Assembly: GCA_018417955.1 (NCBI GenBank)
Contig: JACTVC010000043.1
Span: forward strand, 102,845 to 166,844
DNA from: Laccaria trichodermophora
Taxonomy: Eukaryota; Basidiomycota; Agaricomycetes; Agaricales; Hydnangiaceae
Direction: 5' to 3'
DNA length: 64,000 bases
The position numbers and the translations under genes are program-made. The first letter of the stretch is position 1. Each line of letters starts with the position of its first letter. The notes beneath the pieces are model-generated. The model saw only the letters and a list, made by a program, of their open reading frames with translations. It ran no database searches and was not told where the DNA came from. Shown piece by piece: positions 45,839 to 56,348 of the stretch.

Positions 45839-47210
45839 TAGTCCTGTTTTTACCGCACCCCCAAAACCGCGTCAGAAAATGTTTATGTAATCTTCGGACT
45901 TTGAAACCGCGTCGCGTCAATATTCCCTCGTATCCCTCAACTCTAGACGCGTTTATAGTTCCACAAGTCCTCTAAACACTTCAAATCCAGTTTATTTCTT
46001 ATTTAAAGGTTGCTTTTCATGGAAAAGAAGTTTCGTGCTGTCCGATCATACAAGAAAACGCCCACGAACAGGTTCCCACAACTCTTGCACAACTCCTGAC
46101 TTCATTTCAGCCTTCCTATCGCAATCTGTAGCAATTTCTGGCGCAGCGCCACCTGTTATACATTCTCCTGAAGCCCTTCCATTCTCATCACTCTCCTCAC
46201 AAGCACAGTGCACCATCTTCGAGATCGACTCAATCCCACGAGTGTCATGTGCCTTTCTCGCCATCTGTCACTCCTTCTGAAATCTTCCACGCACGTCCTT
46301 CCCTATTCACTTGAGCAATAAATCTTGTCACCAACCACGTTCATCAATAGACCTTTGATCTTACTAGTAAGGATAATGATGTTCACCTTCGAGCATCAAC
46401 AAATGGCCGACGGTGTGCAGATCACGTCAACCTTGTCATCTGGGAAGCTCTTGTAAAATTCAGTGTTGCTGGACTTTCTGAGAAATACAAGACTCGTTCG
46501 CCTGTTTCTTGGTATCTAATTGAATCAATGACCGCATCCCGCAAGAACGGCATTGTAATTCTGAAGAAGCGACACCCACATCCAATCGCAAGTATTCCAC
46601 CATCTGCTTATTGTCAAGTGCTTATCTATTTCTTAGGTTCAAGTTGGCACCATCAGGTCGTTCATTTTAGCACAAAATCACTATGCGAATGGAGACCTTG
46701 TGATGGTTTTGGGTATTTGGCATTTTGCAGCCAAATCCCATGTCGATGTCAAGTGTGTTTACAGCCGATTCGGAAATATCGTTAGTGACACAACCACATG
46801 CAAGGCTCTTGACTATATGACAGGTTCAAGCCTTGCTACTCTACAAGCTTCCGTCAAGGCTGCGACTGAACGAGGAGAGACGGAGTGGTGCGTCCGAGTG
46901 TTGATTGTATCAAGTCCTTGAGGGTCCTGCCAGCGGGGTTGTTGAGCCATAACTGAGTAGTCATAACGAATTTTAAATCGGCCAAGATGTATAATATCAA
47001 GTTTGACATGTATTGGAATGGAAACGCATGAGCTATCGCGTCGAGAGCAAACGGCAAGGACGCGATATTGACACGACGAGGTTTCAAAGTCCGAAGATTA
47101 CATAAACTTTTTCTGACGCGGTTTTGGGGGCGTGGTAAATGACAGACTTCATATTATCGTGAACAAAGGTACGACTTCACATAATATCGAAGTCTGTCTA
47201 GGAGAGACTA
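45839..47210. mobile_element. 1.37-kb TIR transposon with 9-bp duplication
   Basis: Flanks GGAGAAGGT occur at 45830-45838 and 47211-47219. The ends are TAGTC...GACTA. A longer inverted repeat of about 70-90 bp lies just inside (45850-45935 against 47060-47145, sharing CCCCCAAAACCGCGTCAG and ACTTTGAAACC). The right end also holds a small hairpin (GACTTCATATTATCGTG / CATAATATCGAAGTC). A 9-bp duplication is seen in Mutator-like and some other superfamilies; I cannot decide which. The insert restores the Gypsy-1 gag frame when removed. Confidence 0.85.
46360..46920 (+). pseudogene. DUF6589-like protein fragment
   Basis: Two plus-strand frames give LRASTNGRRCADHVNLVIWE, SPVSWYLIESMTASRKNG, then after a shift QNHYANGDLVMVLGIWHFA and SHVDVKCVYSRFGNIVSDTT. 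This order of words matches, from memory, the region found in DUF6589 proteins that are abundant and transposon-linked in Agaricomycetes. Only about 180 codons remain, with at least one frameshift and no intact ends. It may be what is left of the transposase of the surrounding element or a captured piece. Confidence 0.5.
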
Positions 47211-48302
47211 GGAGAAGGTCGCTCGAAATGCGGAAAGCCGACCAATTAACCAAATAGCACCTGAAAGTTATCTTGGGCGCGCCCTGGAAAATGTTGAGAA
47301 GCGCTCTCGACATCACAAGGACTCTGATCCAGACTCATCTGAGTCTAGTTCAGAATCCTCCTCCAGCGAGTCCTATAGTGATTCGGAGAGTTCGGTGGAC
47401 AGCCCTCGCGCCAAGAAACTTTCGAAGAAGAAGTCGCACCGCAGGCACCGACGCTCCAAATCAAGATCCCGCGAATTGGGATTAAAGCCGATCCCTCCTA
47501 AAGAGTATGATGGCGCGGCTGATGCATGTTCCTATCACTGTTTCGTGACCGAAGGAACGGAATATGTCACCACTGGGAAAGTCCGTAAAAACAAACAAGC
47601 CTTTGTATTGTCTTACTATTTGAAAGGCAAGGCATATGACTATTACACTCAGAAGGTCTCAATGAATTATCGAGACTGGACTTTAAGGGAATTCTTTGAA
47701 CAGATGTTCAACTACTGCTTTCCTGTAAACTACCGGATGGCACAATGACAAAAGCTAAAGAAATGCTTCCAAAATGATAAAACTGTATCTGAATATGTGT
47801 ACGAACTGGAAGAACTTTTCAACATGATTGGAATTGTTGATGATCGTGAAAAAGTGATCAAGCTTTGGAATGGTCTCCGTAGCTCGATACAAAGGGCTCT
47901 TTGGTGTGATGGATATAACCCCGAGATATCTGGATGTCATCCCATTCGCAACAGAGCGGAAACCATCAAGATTTCCGAGTCAGTTCCAGACCAACAACGG
48001 AAGAATAATAATTCTGGAACTCACCATGCTCACCAGAATAACAGTAATTCTCGTGACAAGAAGAATCCAGGAAACAGAAGTTCTGGATCATCTAATTACT
48101 TCCAGAAGGGAAGCTCCCAAACGCCATCTGAACAAAGAAATAATAATTCTTTCAGAGGGCCTAGCCGGTCCCAGTCCCAACGGCCTAGGGCAAACTTTCA
48201 TCAGAATAATTCTTTCAGAAAAACGGACTGGAAGAATGATAATCATAACCATTCCCAATGCAAAAGTGCAACTCCCAAGCTGAGTGACAAGGAGAAAGCC
48301 GA
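47211..48302 (+). pseudogene. Gypsy-1 gag, capsid part
   Basis: The same reading frame continues: a serine/aspartate-rich linker (SSESSSESSSSESYSDSESS), a basic stretch KKKSHRRHRRSKSRSR, then the retrotransposon gag/capsid domain (YVTTGKVRKNKQAFVLSYYL, YDYYTQKVSMNYRDWTLREF, YVYELEELFNMIGIVDDREK) and an asparagine-rich tail. A single TGA at 47746 lies in the capsid. At 48302 the frame is interrupted by Gypsy-2 within codon GCC-GA; it resumes at 57338 with the zinc knuckle. Confidence 0.88.
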
Positions 48303-49206
48303 TGTGGAAGTGCCATATGTTCCATTCACGGCACTCCCGTTATTTTCGTATTTTATATGCGTTTTGATTTTTATGATTCTTTTTATTTGATTTTAGCGTC
48401 TTTTATATTCTTTAGATTCTTAAAACCTTCGCTTTTAACATCCACGGGTACGCATCGACGCTTGGGACGACTAGTGCATTCTCTAGGATGACATCATCGC
48501 CGGCTATTTCTTCGATCACAACTCCCTCACCTTAACTTGAAGGATTTTGGACTCAAGGACTCATATTTGTACGCACGCCTTTCGTATTTTCATTGTTATA
48601 TTTTGTTCTGTTACTTCTAACGTTTTCCTATGAGACCGAAACCTTTTCCGAGGACTGGACGGTAGGGTAGAGTTGTCGACAACTGGGGCGCTCGCGTTGA
48701 GGGCGGCGACGCGCACGTAAATAAGCTTCCCCAGCGTCGTTCAATTCCCCGAGCAATCCCCAGTTCAAAGATTTGGTTGAGGAATCGTGTGGGAGGCGCA
48801 AGTTTTATTCTATTTTTATTTTTGATACTTCTCTTCTTTTTTTAAAAATAGAACCTTTGGGGACAGGCAACACGAGAGAACGTGTCGAATGCCTTGTTAT
48901 TATCATTTGTGTATAAAAGGTGTCCTCCCACCTGTCGAATGGAGTACCTTTCTTTTTCCCCCTTTTTCTCTCTCTCTCTTAAGTCGTCGCGCGTCAAGGC
49001 GCGGCATCCCTCAAGTTCATACGCTCAAAGCATTTCAATACCCACGCCATCAAGTTAAGGTTTTAAGGTTTAAAGTCGCTGAGTACTCTACTCTTGAGCG
49101 CTCGCGCTCTATCTCCCTTGTTCCTTTACTGTTCTATTGCTTGTTCCGTTTTCTGTGGCAGACGACCAGTGACCCCATCCCGTCCTTGAACTTTCGTTCT
49201 TCCACA
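48303..49206 (+). repeat. Gypsy-2 5' LTR (904 bp)
   Basis: Starts TGTGGAAG and ends CTTCCACA, a perfect 8-bp inverted repeat with TG...CA ends. It contains a TATA box (GTATAAAAGG) at 48911-48920 and a polypyrimidine tract at 48948-48980. Confidence 0.95.
48911..48920 (+). promoter_or_regulatory. LTR TATA box
   Basis: GTATAAAAGG is followed 30-60 bp later by the CT-rich tract where fungal transcription often starts. The copy in the 3' LTR is near 57040. Confidence 0.65.
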
Positions 49207-49207
49207 G

Positions 49208-49225
49208 TGGTGACCGAGACAGGGG
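49208..49225 (+). promoter_or_regulatory. primer-binding site candidate
   Basis: TGGTGACCGAGACAGGGG begins one base after the 5' LTR. TGG at this place pairs with the CCA end of a tRNA. The tRNA species was not identified. Confidence 0.6.
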
Positions 49226-49500
49226 TTCTGGTTTTCCGTTCTGTAACCTCGACCGTAGTCGAGAATTAGTTTGGTACGCTTTCACCTTTTCATTTGGGCT
49301 GATTATTAGGATTCCAGCCGCATATATCCGCCTTTTTCGCTTTGAGCACGACCAACGCCCCACCACCCTTTGAAAATTTCATCCACTCTCTTCTAGGAGA
49401 AGCCCGACGTGGATTATTCTTCGATTCGACCGCATATACGCTAAGTCTTCCATCATAAATTCGTTCTTTATTTTAAATTTTCTCTCTACAATCTCTCGTT

Positions 49501-52044
49501 ATGAGTCCCGATCCTATTCTTCCCCTTACATCTGTTGACTCCATGAATTCGTCTTCCTCTGATACGAGCCTCAACGCTACCTTAGGTGTTCCCATGCCTA
49601 CTCCCGGCACGCCCGGCGCTCCCAAATTCAGGGGAAAACATGTTTCTGATTTTTTAGACGCGCTTGAGCAACATGCCGATAGCGCTAGAGTTTCTCATTC
49701 CCTCCTTCCTGGTTACGTTCTCAGATATTGTCACTCAAAAGTTCGTTTGGTTATAGGAGCTTCTTCGCTTCTGTCTGGGGACGACTGGGTTAGGACAAGA
49801 GTGTACCTGACCGACCTTTACGGGTCAAATGACTCTGTCCCTCCTAACTCTCCTGATCGTTTACGCCACTGGTGTTCCAGTCATGGAGAAACCGGTAGCA
49901 TTACATCTCGAAAGGATGTGGATAAGTACTACCGAGATTTTACTGCTTTATCCTCTGATTTGACCCCCCATAAAATGCTCGATAATGACGTTTATCTTTG
50001 CTTTTATAGAGGTATCCCGACGTCTTTACGTGCAAAGATCAAGAAGCGCTTACCGGCTGCTAACCTCAAAACATCTTCGCCGCCCACGACTGCAGTGCTA
50101 CTCGGACTTTTACACGCAGAATTCGACGAAGAAGACTTGGATGCAAAAACCACCTACGCGAACGTGAACCTGGATTCGGATTCCGACTCAAGTTCGAGCG
50201 ACTCGGATGAGGACATTGATAAGGTAGTCCTATCGAAGAAAAAGAAGAAGAAGCCGGCGAAAAAGGTTACTTTCGAAAAGACGGTCCCAGCCGCGCCGAT
50301 TGTTGAACCAGTCAACCTTACGTCGGTAGATCAACTGGCAAGACAGATGGAGGAATTAAGGCTCGCTCACGCTGAGATTTTACGTTCTGTTAGCAAAACT
50401 TCGAATTCTAACCAAAATTCTACCCAGTCTAGCAGAGAAGCGAGGTGTTTCTTTTGCGACTCGACAGGCCATCGTCTCGGACTTCAGTATTGTCCGGAAG
50501 TTAAGGTGTGTATCAATGAAGGACTCGTGGCTTACACCCCTGTTGGTAGATTAGCTCGCATAGATGGGTCTGAGCTCCCTCGAGCCTTTGGAAGTGATGG
50601 CGGAGTCGCCAAGGTCTTGCGAGAACAGCACGCTGCTTCGAGCCATTTAAAAGGTAAGGCCCGGGAGGTTTCAAGAGACCTACCTCCCCATATGGCCAAC
50701 TATGCGGGTCTGTTATTTGACGGTGAAGAGGTTCTTTCTTCGGACGTGTACAATGCATCGCCCTCCTCGGTTGTACCCGAATGGCGTGCTCCTCCTTCTT
50801 CAGCTCTAGCTGTCACTCGATCTCAAAAGGACAAGGAAACTCGCTTTGACCCTATCAAACGTCCAGAGAAGAAACAAACCAAAGCTAAGTCAATTCCAAA
50901 TTCTACTAAACCGCCTATTCCTACGCTCAGTAACCTCAGACCGGCAATAGCCCCAGTTCAGTCAACTCCCCAGGCCTTCAACTTGAGGCCTCCCACGATT
51001 AATACAGAAGACGCTTTTAAAAACCGTCGTACGGCACCTTCAAAAACTAAGGACGTTGAGATGAAAGATACAACAACCAAAGCTAAGTCAGCTCCAGCCT
51101 ACCATTTTACGTCTGACATACAGGAGATGCACGACCTAGACAAAATCGTACAAGAAAAGGTAAACAAGACAATTGTTCAGCTCGAACTTGGAGAGCTCCT
51201 CGCAATTTCGGCATTCCTGCAAAAGTCAGTTAGCAATATGACGAAGACACGTCGAGAATATACATCCAAACCAGTTGTAGCAAACATCGTGGAGGTACTC
51301 GAAGAGACGGAATGGGCGGAAGAGGACGCTTCTACATCCGACTTGGCAGGAGGATATGAATCGGACGATGAGGAGTTTTATCGTTCTCTTCCTGCTGCAG
51401 AATCCTCTACTAATTCAGGTTTTATCGAGTCACGCATAGGTCTTGAGTTCGACGAATCGACAGAAACCAAAGAAGACGTCTTGGTACGATACGCGTCAGC
51501 AGTCAAGATCCACCCGACCCCGCAACCACTTTTTGCAATGGTCACTGGGCGCTTCAAAGGGAAATTCGCAGGAGTGGATGTCATTTTTATGATAGACACA
51601 GGTTCAGAGTTAAATTTAATGGCTAAGGAATTTTACGATAGAACGAACCTCGCGATCGACATGGACGGAACACGGTGGTCTCTCAAAGGGATTAACGGGC
51701 GGCCTGTACCTCTCGGTGGTTGCGTTCGCGACGCAGAAATCAAGATCTCAGGGAGGCGATTCGATCATCACGTTTTTGTTAGTAAAGGGACAGGCAAGCA
51801 AGAGATTATCCTGGGCCAGCCTTGGCTTCAGTGGTATTCCGCGTCGATTCAGTACACGCGTCAAGGGGCAATGAACATGCGAGTTTGGCAAGATGGAGAT
51901 GGGGACAAATTTGATTGTTGTAATCAAGGCCCGTCTATCCTTATTCCTCTCTGCACACCTGGTGCTCCTCGTAATACAGCTACCCTCAACCTGGATAGAA
52001 GACCAAGAATTGAAGAGGTTGAAGATGTCGACGCGGGAAAATGA
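49501..52044 (+). CDS. Gypsy-2 gag-protease
   Basis: An intact 847-codon frame. Residues about 35-215 form the capsid-like part (FRGKHVSDFLDALEQHAD, DDWVRTRVYLTDLYGS). A serine/aspartate tract and a lysine run follow, then a zinc knuckle variant CFFCDSTGHRLGLQYC (CX2CX4HX6C; the usual spacing is X4C) at about 317-332, a long linker, and an aspartic protease with IDTGSELNLM at about 699-708 and IILGQPWLQWY. Gag packages the RNA and the protease cuts the polyprotein. The stop overlaps the next start (ATGA at 52041), suggesting termination-reinitiation. No interruption is visible. Confidence 0.92.
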   Translation: MSPDPILPLTSVDSMNSSSSDTSLNATLGVPMPTPGTPGAPKFRGKHVSDFLDALEQHADSARVSHSLLPGYVLRYCHSKVRLVIGASSLLSGDDWVRTRVYLTDLYGSNDSVPPNSPDRLRHWCSSHGETGSITSRKDVDKYYRDFTALSSDLTPHKMLDNDVYLCFYRGIPTSLRAKIKKRLPAANLKTSSPPTTAVLLGLLHAEFDEEDLDAKTTYANVNLDSDSDSSSSDSDEDIDKVVLSKKKKKKPAKKVTFEKTVPAAPIVEPVNLTSVDQLARQMEELRLAHAEILRSVSKTSNSNQNSTQSSREARCFFCDSTGHRLGLQYCPEVKVCINEGLVAYTPVGRLARIDGSELPRAFGSDGGVAKVLREQHAASSHLKGKAREVSRDLPPHMANYAGLLFDGEEVLSSDVYNASPSSVVPEWRAPPSSALAVTRSQKDKETRFDPIKRPEKKQTKAKSIPNSTKPPIPTLSNLRPAIAPVQSTPQAFNLRPPTINTEDAFKNRRTAPSKTKDVEMKDTTTKAKSAPAYHFTSDIQEMHDLDKIVQEKVNKTIVQLELGELLAISAFLQKSVSNMTKTRREYTSKPVVANIVEVLEETEWAEEDASTSDLAGGYESDDEEFYRSLPAAESSTNSGFIESRIGLEFDESTETKEDVLVRYASAVKIHPTPQPLFAMVTGRFKGKFAGVDVIFMIDTGSELNLMAKEFYDRTNLAIDMDGTRWSLKGINGRPVPLGGCVRDAEIKISGRRFDHHVFVSKGTGKQEIILGQPWLQWYSASIQYTRQGAMNMRVWQDGDGDKFDCCNQGPSILIPLCTPGAPRNTATLNLDRRPRIEEVEDVDAGK

Positions 52045-54668
52045 AGACGGGCGCGTATCCCAAGCCTGGACTTGACCAGGACGTGCCCGTTCCAACCCTT
52101 GGGCGCGCACTTCATGCAATGATGGGGACTTACGGTTTTGACTCTCCCTCTTTCATTTCTGACTTAGAACCACCAGACTCTTATGATTTTATTTTGCAGA
52201 ATATTGCTCATTGTTCTCCTAGAACCTCGCGGCCGCTTTTTACGCCTTGGACCAAGCGCGCCCTCACTTACGAATCCAATCCTCTTCAAACAAGAACCAA
52301 ATACAAGACAGTGGATCGAAAGGTCCGCCCTGTTCCAAGTTATATGCCAGATCCATCAGGGCAAGTGTTTCGTCCTGTTATAATACCCTCGCTACCTCCA
52401 CTCCCCTTAGATCCTCCGGCGGTCAAGGACTTTGTCCCAACGCAACGCCTGACGCTCGACCGTATGGAGAAGATTTTATCAAGTGTACCGAAAGGATTCC
52501 TTCGACCCCGAGAACTAGATCTCTTGGTTTTTATTTTACAAGAACGACAGAAAGCCTTGGCTTTTGAAGACTTGGAGCGGGGAACGTTCTCCGACGAATT
52601 CTTCCCAGACTACGAAATACCTGTAATCGAACACGTCCCATGGGTTCAAAGCCCCATACGCATACCCAAGTCGATTGAAGATACGGTCCGCCAAATGCTC
52701 CTTGAACAAAAAGAAGCAGGGAAGTATGAGTATTCAACGGCGTCCTACCGCTCGCGGATTTTTCCAGTTAGTAAACCGAAAGGAGGTATTCGTATTGTGG
52801 CGGACGTTCAAGAATTAAATCGAGTTACGGTGCGTGATGCTGGATTACCTCCTCGGACTGATGATTTTGCAGAAAGCTTTGTTGGGCACGTAATCTATGG
52901 CCTAGTGGACTTGTTTTCTGGTTACGACGGACGAAGACTAGGCGTAGCTTCCAGGCCTCTGACTACTTTTAGCTGTCTGATAGGGCCGCTTCGTTCATGT
53001 GTCCTACCCCAGGGCGCAACGAATTCCCTACCGGAGTTTCAGCGATGTACAACTCATACTTTACAGGACGAAATCCCCAAAAATGGGAACGTGTTTGTTG
53101 ACGACGTCGGTTTGAAAGGTCCCACATCAACTTATGATGACGCCGAGGTTGCCCCTGGCATCAGACATTTTGTTTACGAGAATGCCACCGTGCTTGACAG
53201 ATTTCTGATGCGTTTTATTAAAGCAGGTGTCACCGCATCGGGAAAGAAGCTAGTTCTTGCGACCCCGCGATTACACATCGTAGGGACTATTGTTTCAAAG
53301 GAAGGCTGGCACCTCGAGCACGGTTTAGTAACGAAAATCTTGAACTGGGGGCCGTTGACAAGTGTCACCGACGTTCGCTCTTTCCTCGGTACGGCTGGGG
53401 TAGGAAGAAAATGGATACGTGGTTTTTCTCTTATCGCAAAACCGCTGACGCTTCTCACGAAAATAGCAGTGCAGCGGGAGTTCTTCTTTTCAAAGGAAGC
53501 GGAAGCAGCCCAAAATGAACTCAAGCGCCTCGTTTCGACCGCCCCCGTGCTCGTCAAATTGGATTACGAAGTTGCAAAACTTTTCTCACATCAAGATTCA
53601 CTACCTCGGATTTCGGACAACGGTTTGGTCATCGTCGCTGTCGACTCTTGTCAAAACGGGTCTGGTTGGATTTTATACCAGATGGTTGAAAAAGACAAGC
53701 ACCCGGTGATATTTGGGTCTTGTACCTTTAACGACGCTGAATCCCGCTATTCACAGGCAAAGTTGGAACTTTACGGTGTGTTTCGTGCAGTCAAGGATCT
53801 CCGGCATAGGATTTGGGGAATCCACTTCCGTATCGACGTCGACGCGAAGTTTTTGATCGAGATGGTAAAGCAACCAGATCTTCCAAATGCGCCCATGACA
53901 CGTTGGATATCGTATATCGCTCTTTTCGACTATGTAATGAATCATGTCCCGGCGCAATCTCATGCGGGCGTTGATGGGCTTTCTCGACGAAGACGTACCC
54001 CCGAGGATTCTGAAGAAGAAGACGCAGAGGAGTATTTGGACAAGTTTATGGGCGTAGCCCTACTTGACCACCCTTCCCTCTCATCCGTATCGTTAACAAA
54101 CTTTTTATCTTCAGAGTCGCTTCATGCTTTTCGTCCAACCCGTTTAGACAACAACTTTTTCAAAGACCTCTTGTTGACAATGCGACGAACTCCCAGCACC
54201 CCTTACGCTTCTTTTCGCACAACGTCTATAGCTGACGACCTTTCTGTTCCTATCGTTGTAGATCCAGCTCCTGCCTTAGCGGCCGAACTTCAAAATATCC
54301 GACAAGCGCATTATGATCCTTCAGTGAAAGACTACAAGGACAAATCACTCGTTAAGTACTCTCTTCTCTCTATTGCAGATGATTTTTCGTATACAGGCTT
54401 CGAGTTCGAGCATCGGAAAGTTTGCGTCCCAGTTTTGGCTAAGTGCTCTCTAGGCGGCGAAATTTTTATGATGGAACTTTCTGAATACCGTCGAGCTTAC
54501 ATGTCTACTTTGAGATCAGGTGCGCCTCAGCCTACGGTAACTGACCAGTCTTCTCTTCCAGGAATCCCCGACGCGACACTCAGGACGGACAACAGATTGA
54601 ATTATGAAGACGTACCTCCTCAAGGCGAAGTTACATGCGCTACGCACTCCTTCGGCATCAAGGATTGA
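52041..54668 (+). CDS. Gypsy-2 reverse transcriptase and RNase H
   Basis: An 875-codon frame overlaps the gag stop by four bases. RT has RIFPVSKPKGGIRIVADVQE, LVDLFSGYDGR (first catalytic Asp), LPQGATNS and VFVDDVGLKG, where FVDD replaces the usual YxDD while both Asp remain. RNase H has VIVAVDSCQNGSGW, QAKLELYGVF and RIDVDAKFL (D, E, D) and ends near HAGVDGLSRRRR. It converts the element RNA to DNA in the particle. It stops at TGA 54666; the integrase follows in the same frame after four codons, so the TGA is either a recent CGA mutation or read through. Confidence 0.92.
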   Translation: MKTGAYPKPGLDQDVPVPTLGRALHAMMGTYGFDSPSFISDLEPPDSYDFILQNIAHCSPRTSRPLFTPWTKRALTYESNPLQTRTKYKTVDRKVRPVPSYMPDPSGQVFRPVIIPSLPPLPLDPPAVKDFVPTQRLTLDRMEKILSSVPKGFLRPRELDLLVFILQERQKALAFEDLERGTFSDEFFPDYEIPVIEHVPWVQSPIRIPKSIEDTVRQMLLEQKEAGKYEYSTASYRSRIFPVSKPKGGIRIVADVQELNRVTVRDAGLPPRTDDFAESFVGHVIYGLVDLFSGYDGRRLGVASRPLTTFSCLIGPLRSCVLPQGATNSLPEFQRCTTHTLQDEIPKNGNVFVDDVGLKGPTSTYDDAEVAPGIRHFVYENATVLDRFLMRFIKAGVTASGKKLVLATPRLHIVGTIVSKEGWHLEHGLVTKILNWGPLTSVTDVRSFLGTAGVGRKWIRGFSLIAKPLTLLTKIAVQREFFFSKEAEAAQNELKRLVSTAPVLVKLDYEVAKLFSHQDSLPRISDNGLVIVAVDSCQNGSGWILYQMVEKDKHPVIFGSCTFNDAESRYSQAKLELYGVFRAVKDLRHRIWGIHFRIDVDAKFLIEMVKQPDLPNAPMTRWISYIALFDYVMNHVPAQSHAGVDGLSRRRRTPEDSEEEDAEEYLDKFMGVALLDHPSLSSVSLTNFLSSESLHAFRPTRLDNNFFKDLLLTMRRTPSTPYASFRTTSIADDLSVPIVVDPAPALAAELQNIRQAHYDPSVKDYKDKSLVKYSLLSIADDFSYTGFEFEHRKVCVPVLAKCSLGGEIFMMELSEYRRAYMSTLRSGAPQPTVTDQSSLPGIPDATLRTDNRLNYEDVPPQGEVTCATHSFGIKD

Positions 54669-54680
54669 GACTCACCAGAA

Positions 54681-55955
54681 ATGTGGCAAGAAATCATCAA
54701 ATACCTAAAAACTGACGTGATGCCCGAGCGTTGTCAAGATCAAGTCGAACGCAAATCTTTTATCAGAAGAACTAAGAATTTCTTCCTTCACGATGGAGAC
54801 CGCCTTTGGAAAATTGAGACTAATGGGAAAATTCCTCGTTTAGTTGTCATTGACACTGACCGCCGTTTAGCCCTCATAGCAGAAGCTCACAACGACGTTG
54901 GACATAGAGGTCGTGACGCGACTTACAAGACTCTATCTGAACGCTTTTTCTGGCCCAACATGTATGACGAGATCGCCTACTTCGTTCGCTCTTGCAATAT
55001 CTGTCAACTTTGCTCGAAGACTCGCCCTATCGTCGCATTCAGTCCAACTTGGAGCTCAGGGATCCTTCGACGATTCGACCTGGACACGATTCATATGCCG
55101 GATGGCATAGGCGGTATGAAATTTTTGTTACAAGCGACTGACCCATCTATTTCTTGGGTGGAAGCACGCGCAGCTAGGCGCGCCAGTTCTGAAGCTTGGG
55201 CGAAGTTCTTATATGAAGAAATCTACTGTCGATTCGGAGGAGTGTTTCTTTGTTTGGTTGACGGCGGCTCAGAATTTAAAGGTGCAGTTGAAATCCTTTT
55301 CAAGCAGTACGGAGTCGTCGCCATCGTCTCGTCCCCATATCACCCAGAAGGCAATGGTCATGCAGAACGTTCACATCAAACGCTAGTCAACTCTATCTTT
55401 CGAGCATGTGGAAAGGACACACAACGTTGGCCTCTGTATTTACATGCCGGTCTTTGGGCCATGCGCTGTTCGACTTCACGGGTAACGGGGTATCCCCCAT
55501 ACTTTCTTCTCTATGGTCGACGACCTTTCTTTGCCTTTGATTTCGCGGATAGGACCTGGGACACGTTGGATTGGCATAGTGTCGCTTCGACTGAAGATCT
55601 TTTGGCGCTACGTATGCAGCAAATCCTTCGACGTGACAAGAAGTTAGTCCTCGCGTTGGAACAGCAAAAGCGCGTTCGTCAACGGGCTGTCGACGACTTT
55701 AATCGTAAGCACGAACATTACCTTTCCTCTGGTTCTTTTATTATTGGGACCTGGGTTCTTTTGCACGAGACCTGGCTTGATTCACAGATGGGAAATAAAG
55801 GAGCGTTGCGATGGACCGGTCCTTATATTGTCCATCGTCAGCTACACGACACGACGTATCAACTTAGGGAATTGGATGGGACAGTCATGCGAGGCTCCAT
55901 AGCGGCAAGTCGCTTGAAGGTATTTTATTATCGAGAAGAGCATCAAACAATTTGA
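54681..55955 (+). CDS. Gypsy-2 integrase
   Basis: A 424-codon frame in phase with RT-RNase H. The zinc-binding HHCC is AEAHNDVGHRGR...CNICQLC, the retroviral-type linker is FFWPNMYDEI, and the catalytic DDE is DLDTIHMPDG, LVDGGSEFKG and PEGNGHAERSHQ. A C-terminal barrel includes GTWVLLHETWLD and GPYIVHRQLHDTTYQLREL. No chromodomain is evident. It ends at TGA 55953, yet the frame stays open for another 131 codons. Confidence 0.92.
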   Translation: MWQEIIKYLKTDVMPERCQDQVERKSFIRRTKNFFLHDGDRLWKIETNGKIPRLVVIDTDRRLALIAEAHNDVGHRGRDATYKTLSERFFWPNMYDEIAYFVRSCNICQLCSKTRPIVAFSPTWSSGILRRFDLDTIHMPDGIGGMKFLLQATDPSISWVEARAARRASSEAWAKFLYEEIYCRFGGVFLCLVDGGSEFKGAVEILFKQYGVVAIVSSPYHPEGNGHAERSHQTLVNSIFRACGKDTQRWPLYLHAGLWAMRCSTSRVTGYPPYFLLYGRRPFFAFDFADRTWDTLDWHSVASTEDLLALRMQQILRRDKKLVLALEQQKRVRQRAVDDFNRKHEHYLSSGSFIIGTWVLLHETWLDSQMGNKGALRWTGPYIVHRQLHDTTYQLRELDGTVMRGSIAASRLKVFYYREEHQTI

Positions 55956-56348
55956 ACTGTTCAAGCCGCTGAGTATTCCCTTCACGTTGCAGCTTCGTCT
56001 TCATCGTCCCCGCACGCTTCTACGTTTATAGGAACTCTTAATCAGGATCTCTTAGTCACGCCGCCTTTCCAAGTTTCTATCAAGCCCGGGGGCTCGTTCC
56101 TTCCTTATAATCGAACACTTGTTCAAATGGCTACCGTCACCCCATTTGCTTTCACCTCGCATAACCTACACAATCGCTACTACCCTGCTATTTCTGAACT
56201 CGACCCCATGGATTACAGCGCAGTGCAGTACATTCGCTATACCGCTTGCTCAAGTGTCGCGGACAATCACATTCATGAAAACCTTCTTGAAGATTCCAAT
56301 ATTCGTGACCTTGAAGCTTGGGCTCTTGATGCTCTTCCCCTCCACTGA
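55956..56348 (+). CDS. Gypsy-2 C-terminal extension frame
   Basis: After TGA 55953 the integrase frame continues open for 131 codons to 56348. It includes an ATG at 56127 (MATVTPFAFTSHNLHNRYYP) and ends LEAWALDALPLH about 80 bp before the 3' LTR. I recognise no family. It could be read through the stop, started at the internal ATG, or be a relic. Confidence 0.5.
   Translation, partial: TVQAAEYSLHVAASSSSSPHASTFIGTLNQDLLVTPPFQVSIKPGGSFLPYNRTLVQMATVTPFAFTSHNLHNRYYPAISELDPMDYSAVQYIRYTACSSVADNHIHENLLEDSNIRDLEAWALDALPLH

Noticed and set aside
45845..45890. C-terminal end of a Gypsy-1 first protein (FTAPPKPRQKMFM)
   Set aside because: These codons lie inside the terminal inverted repeat of the inserted transposon and recur inverted near 47095-47140.
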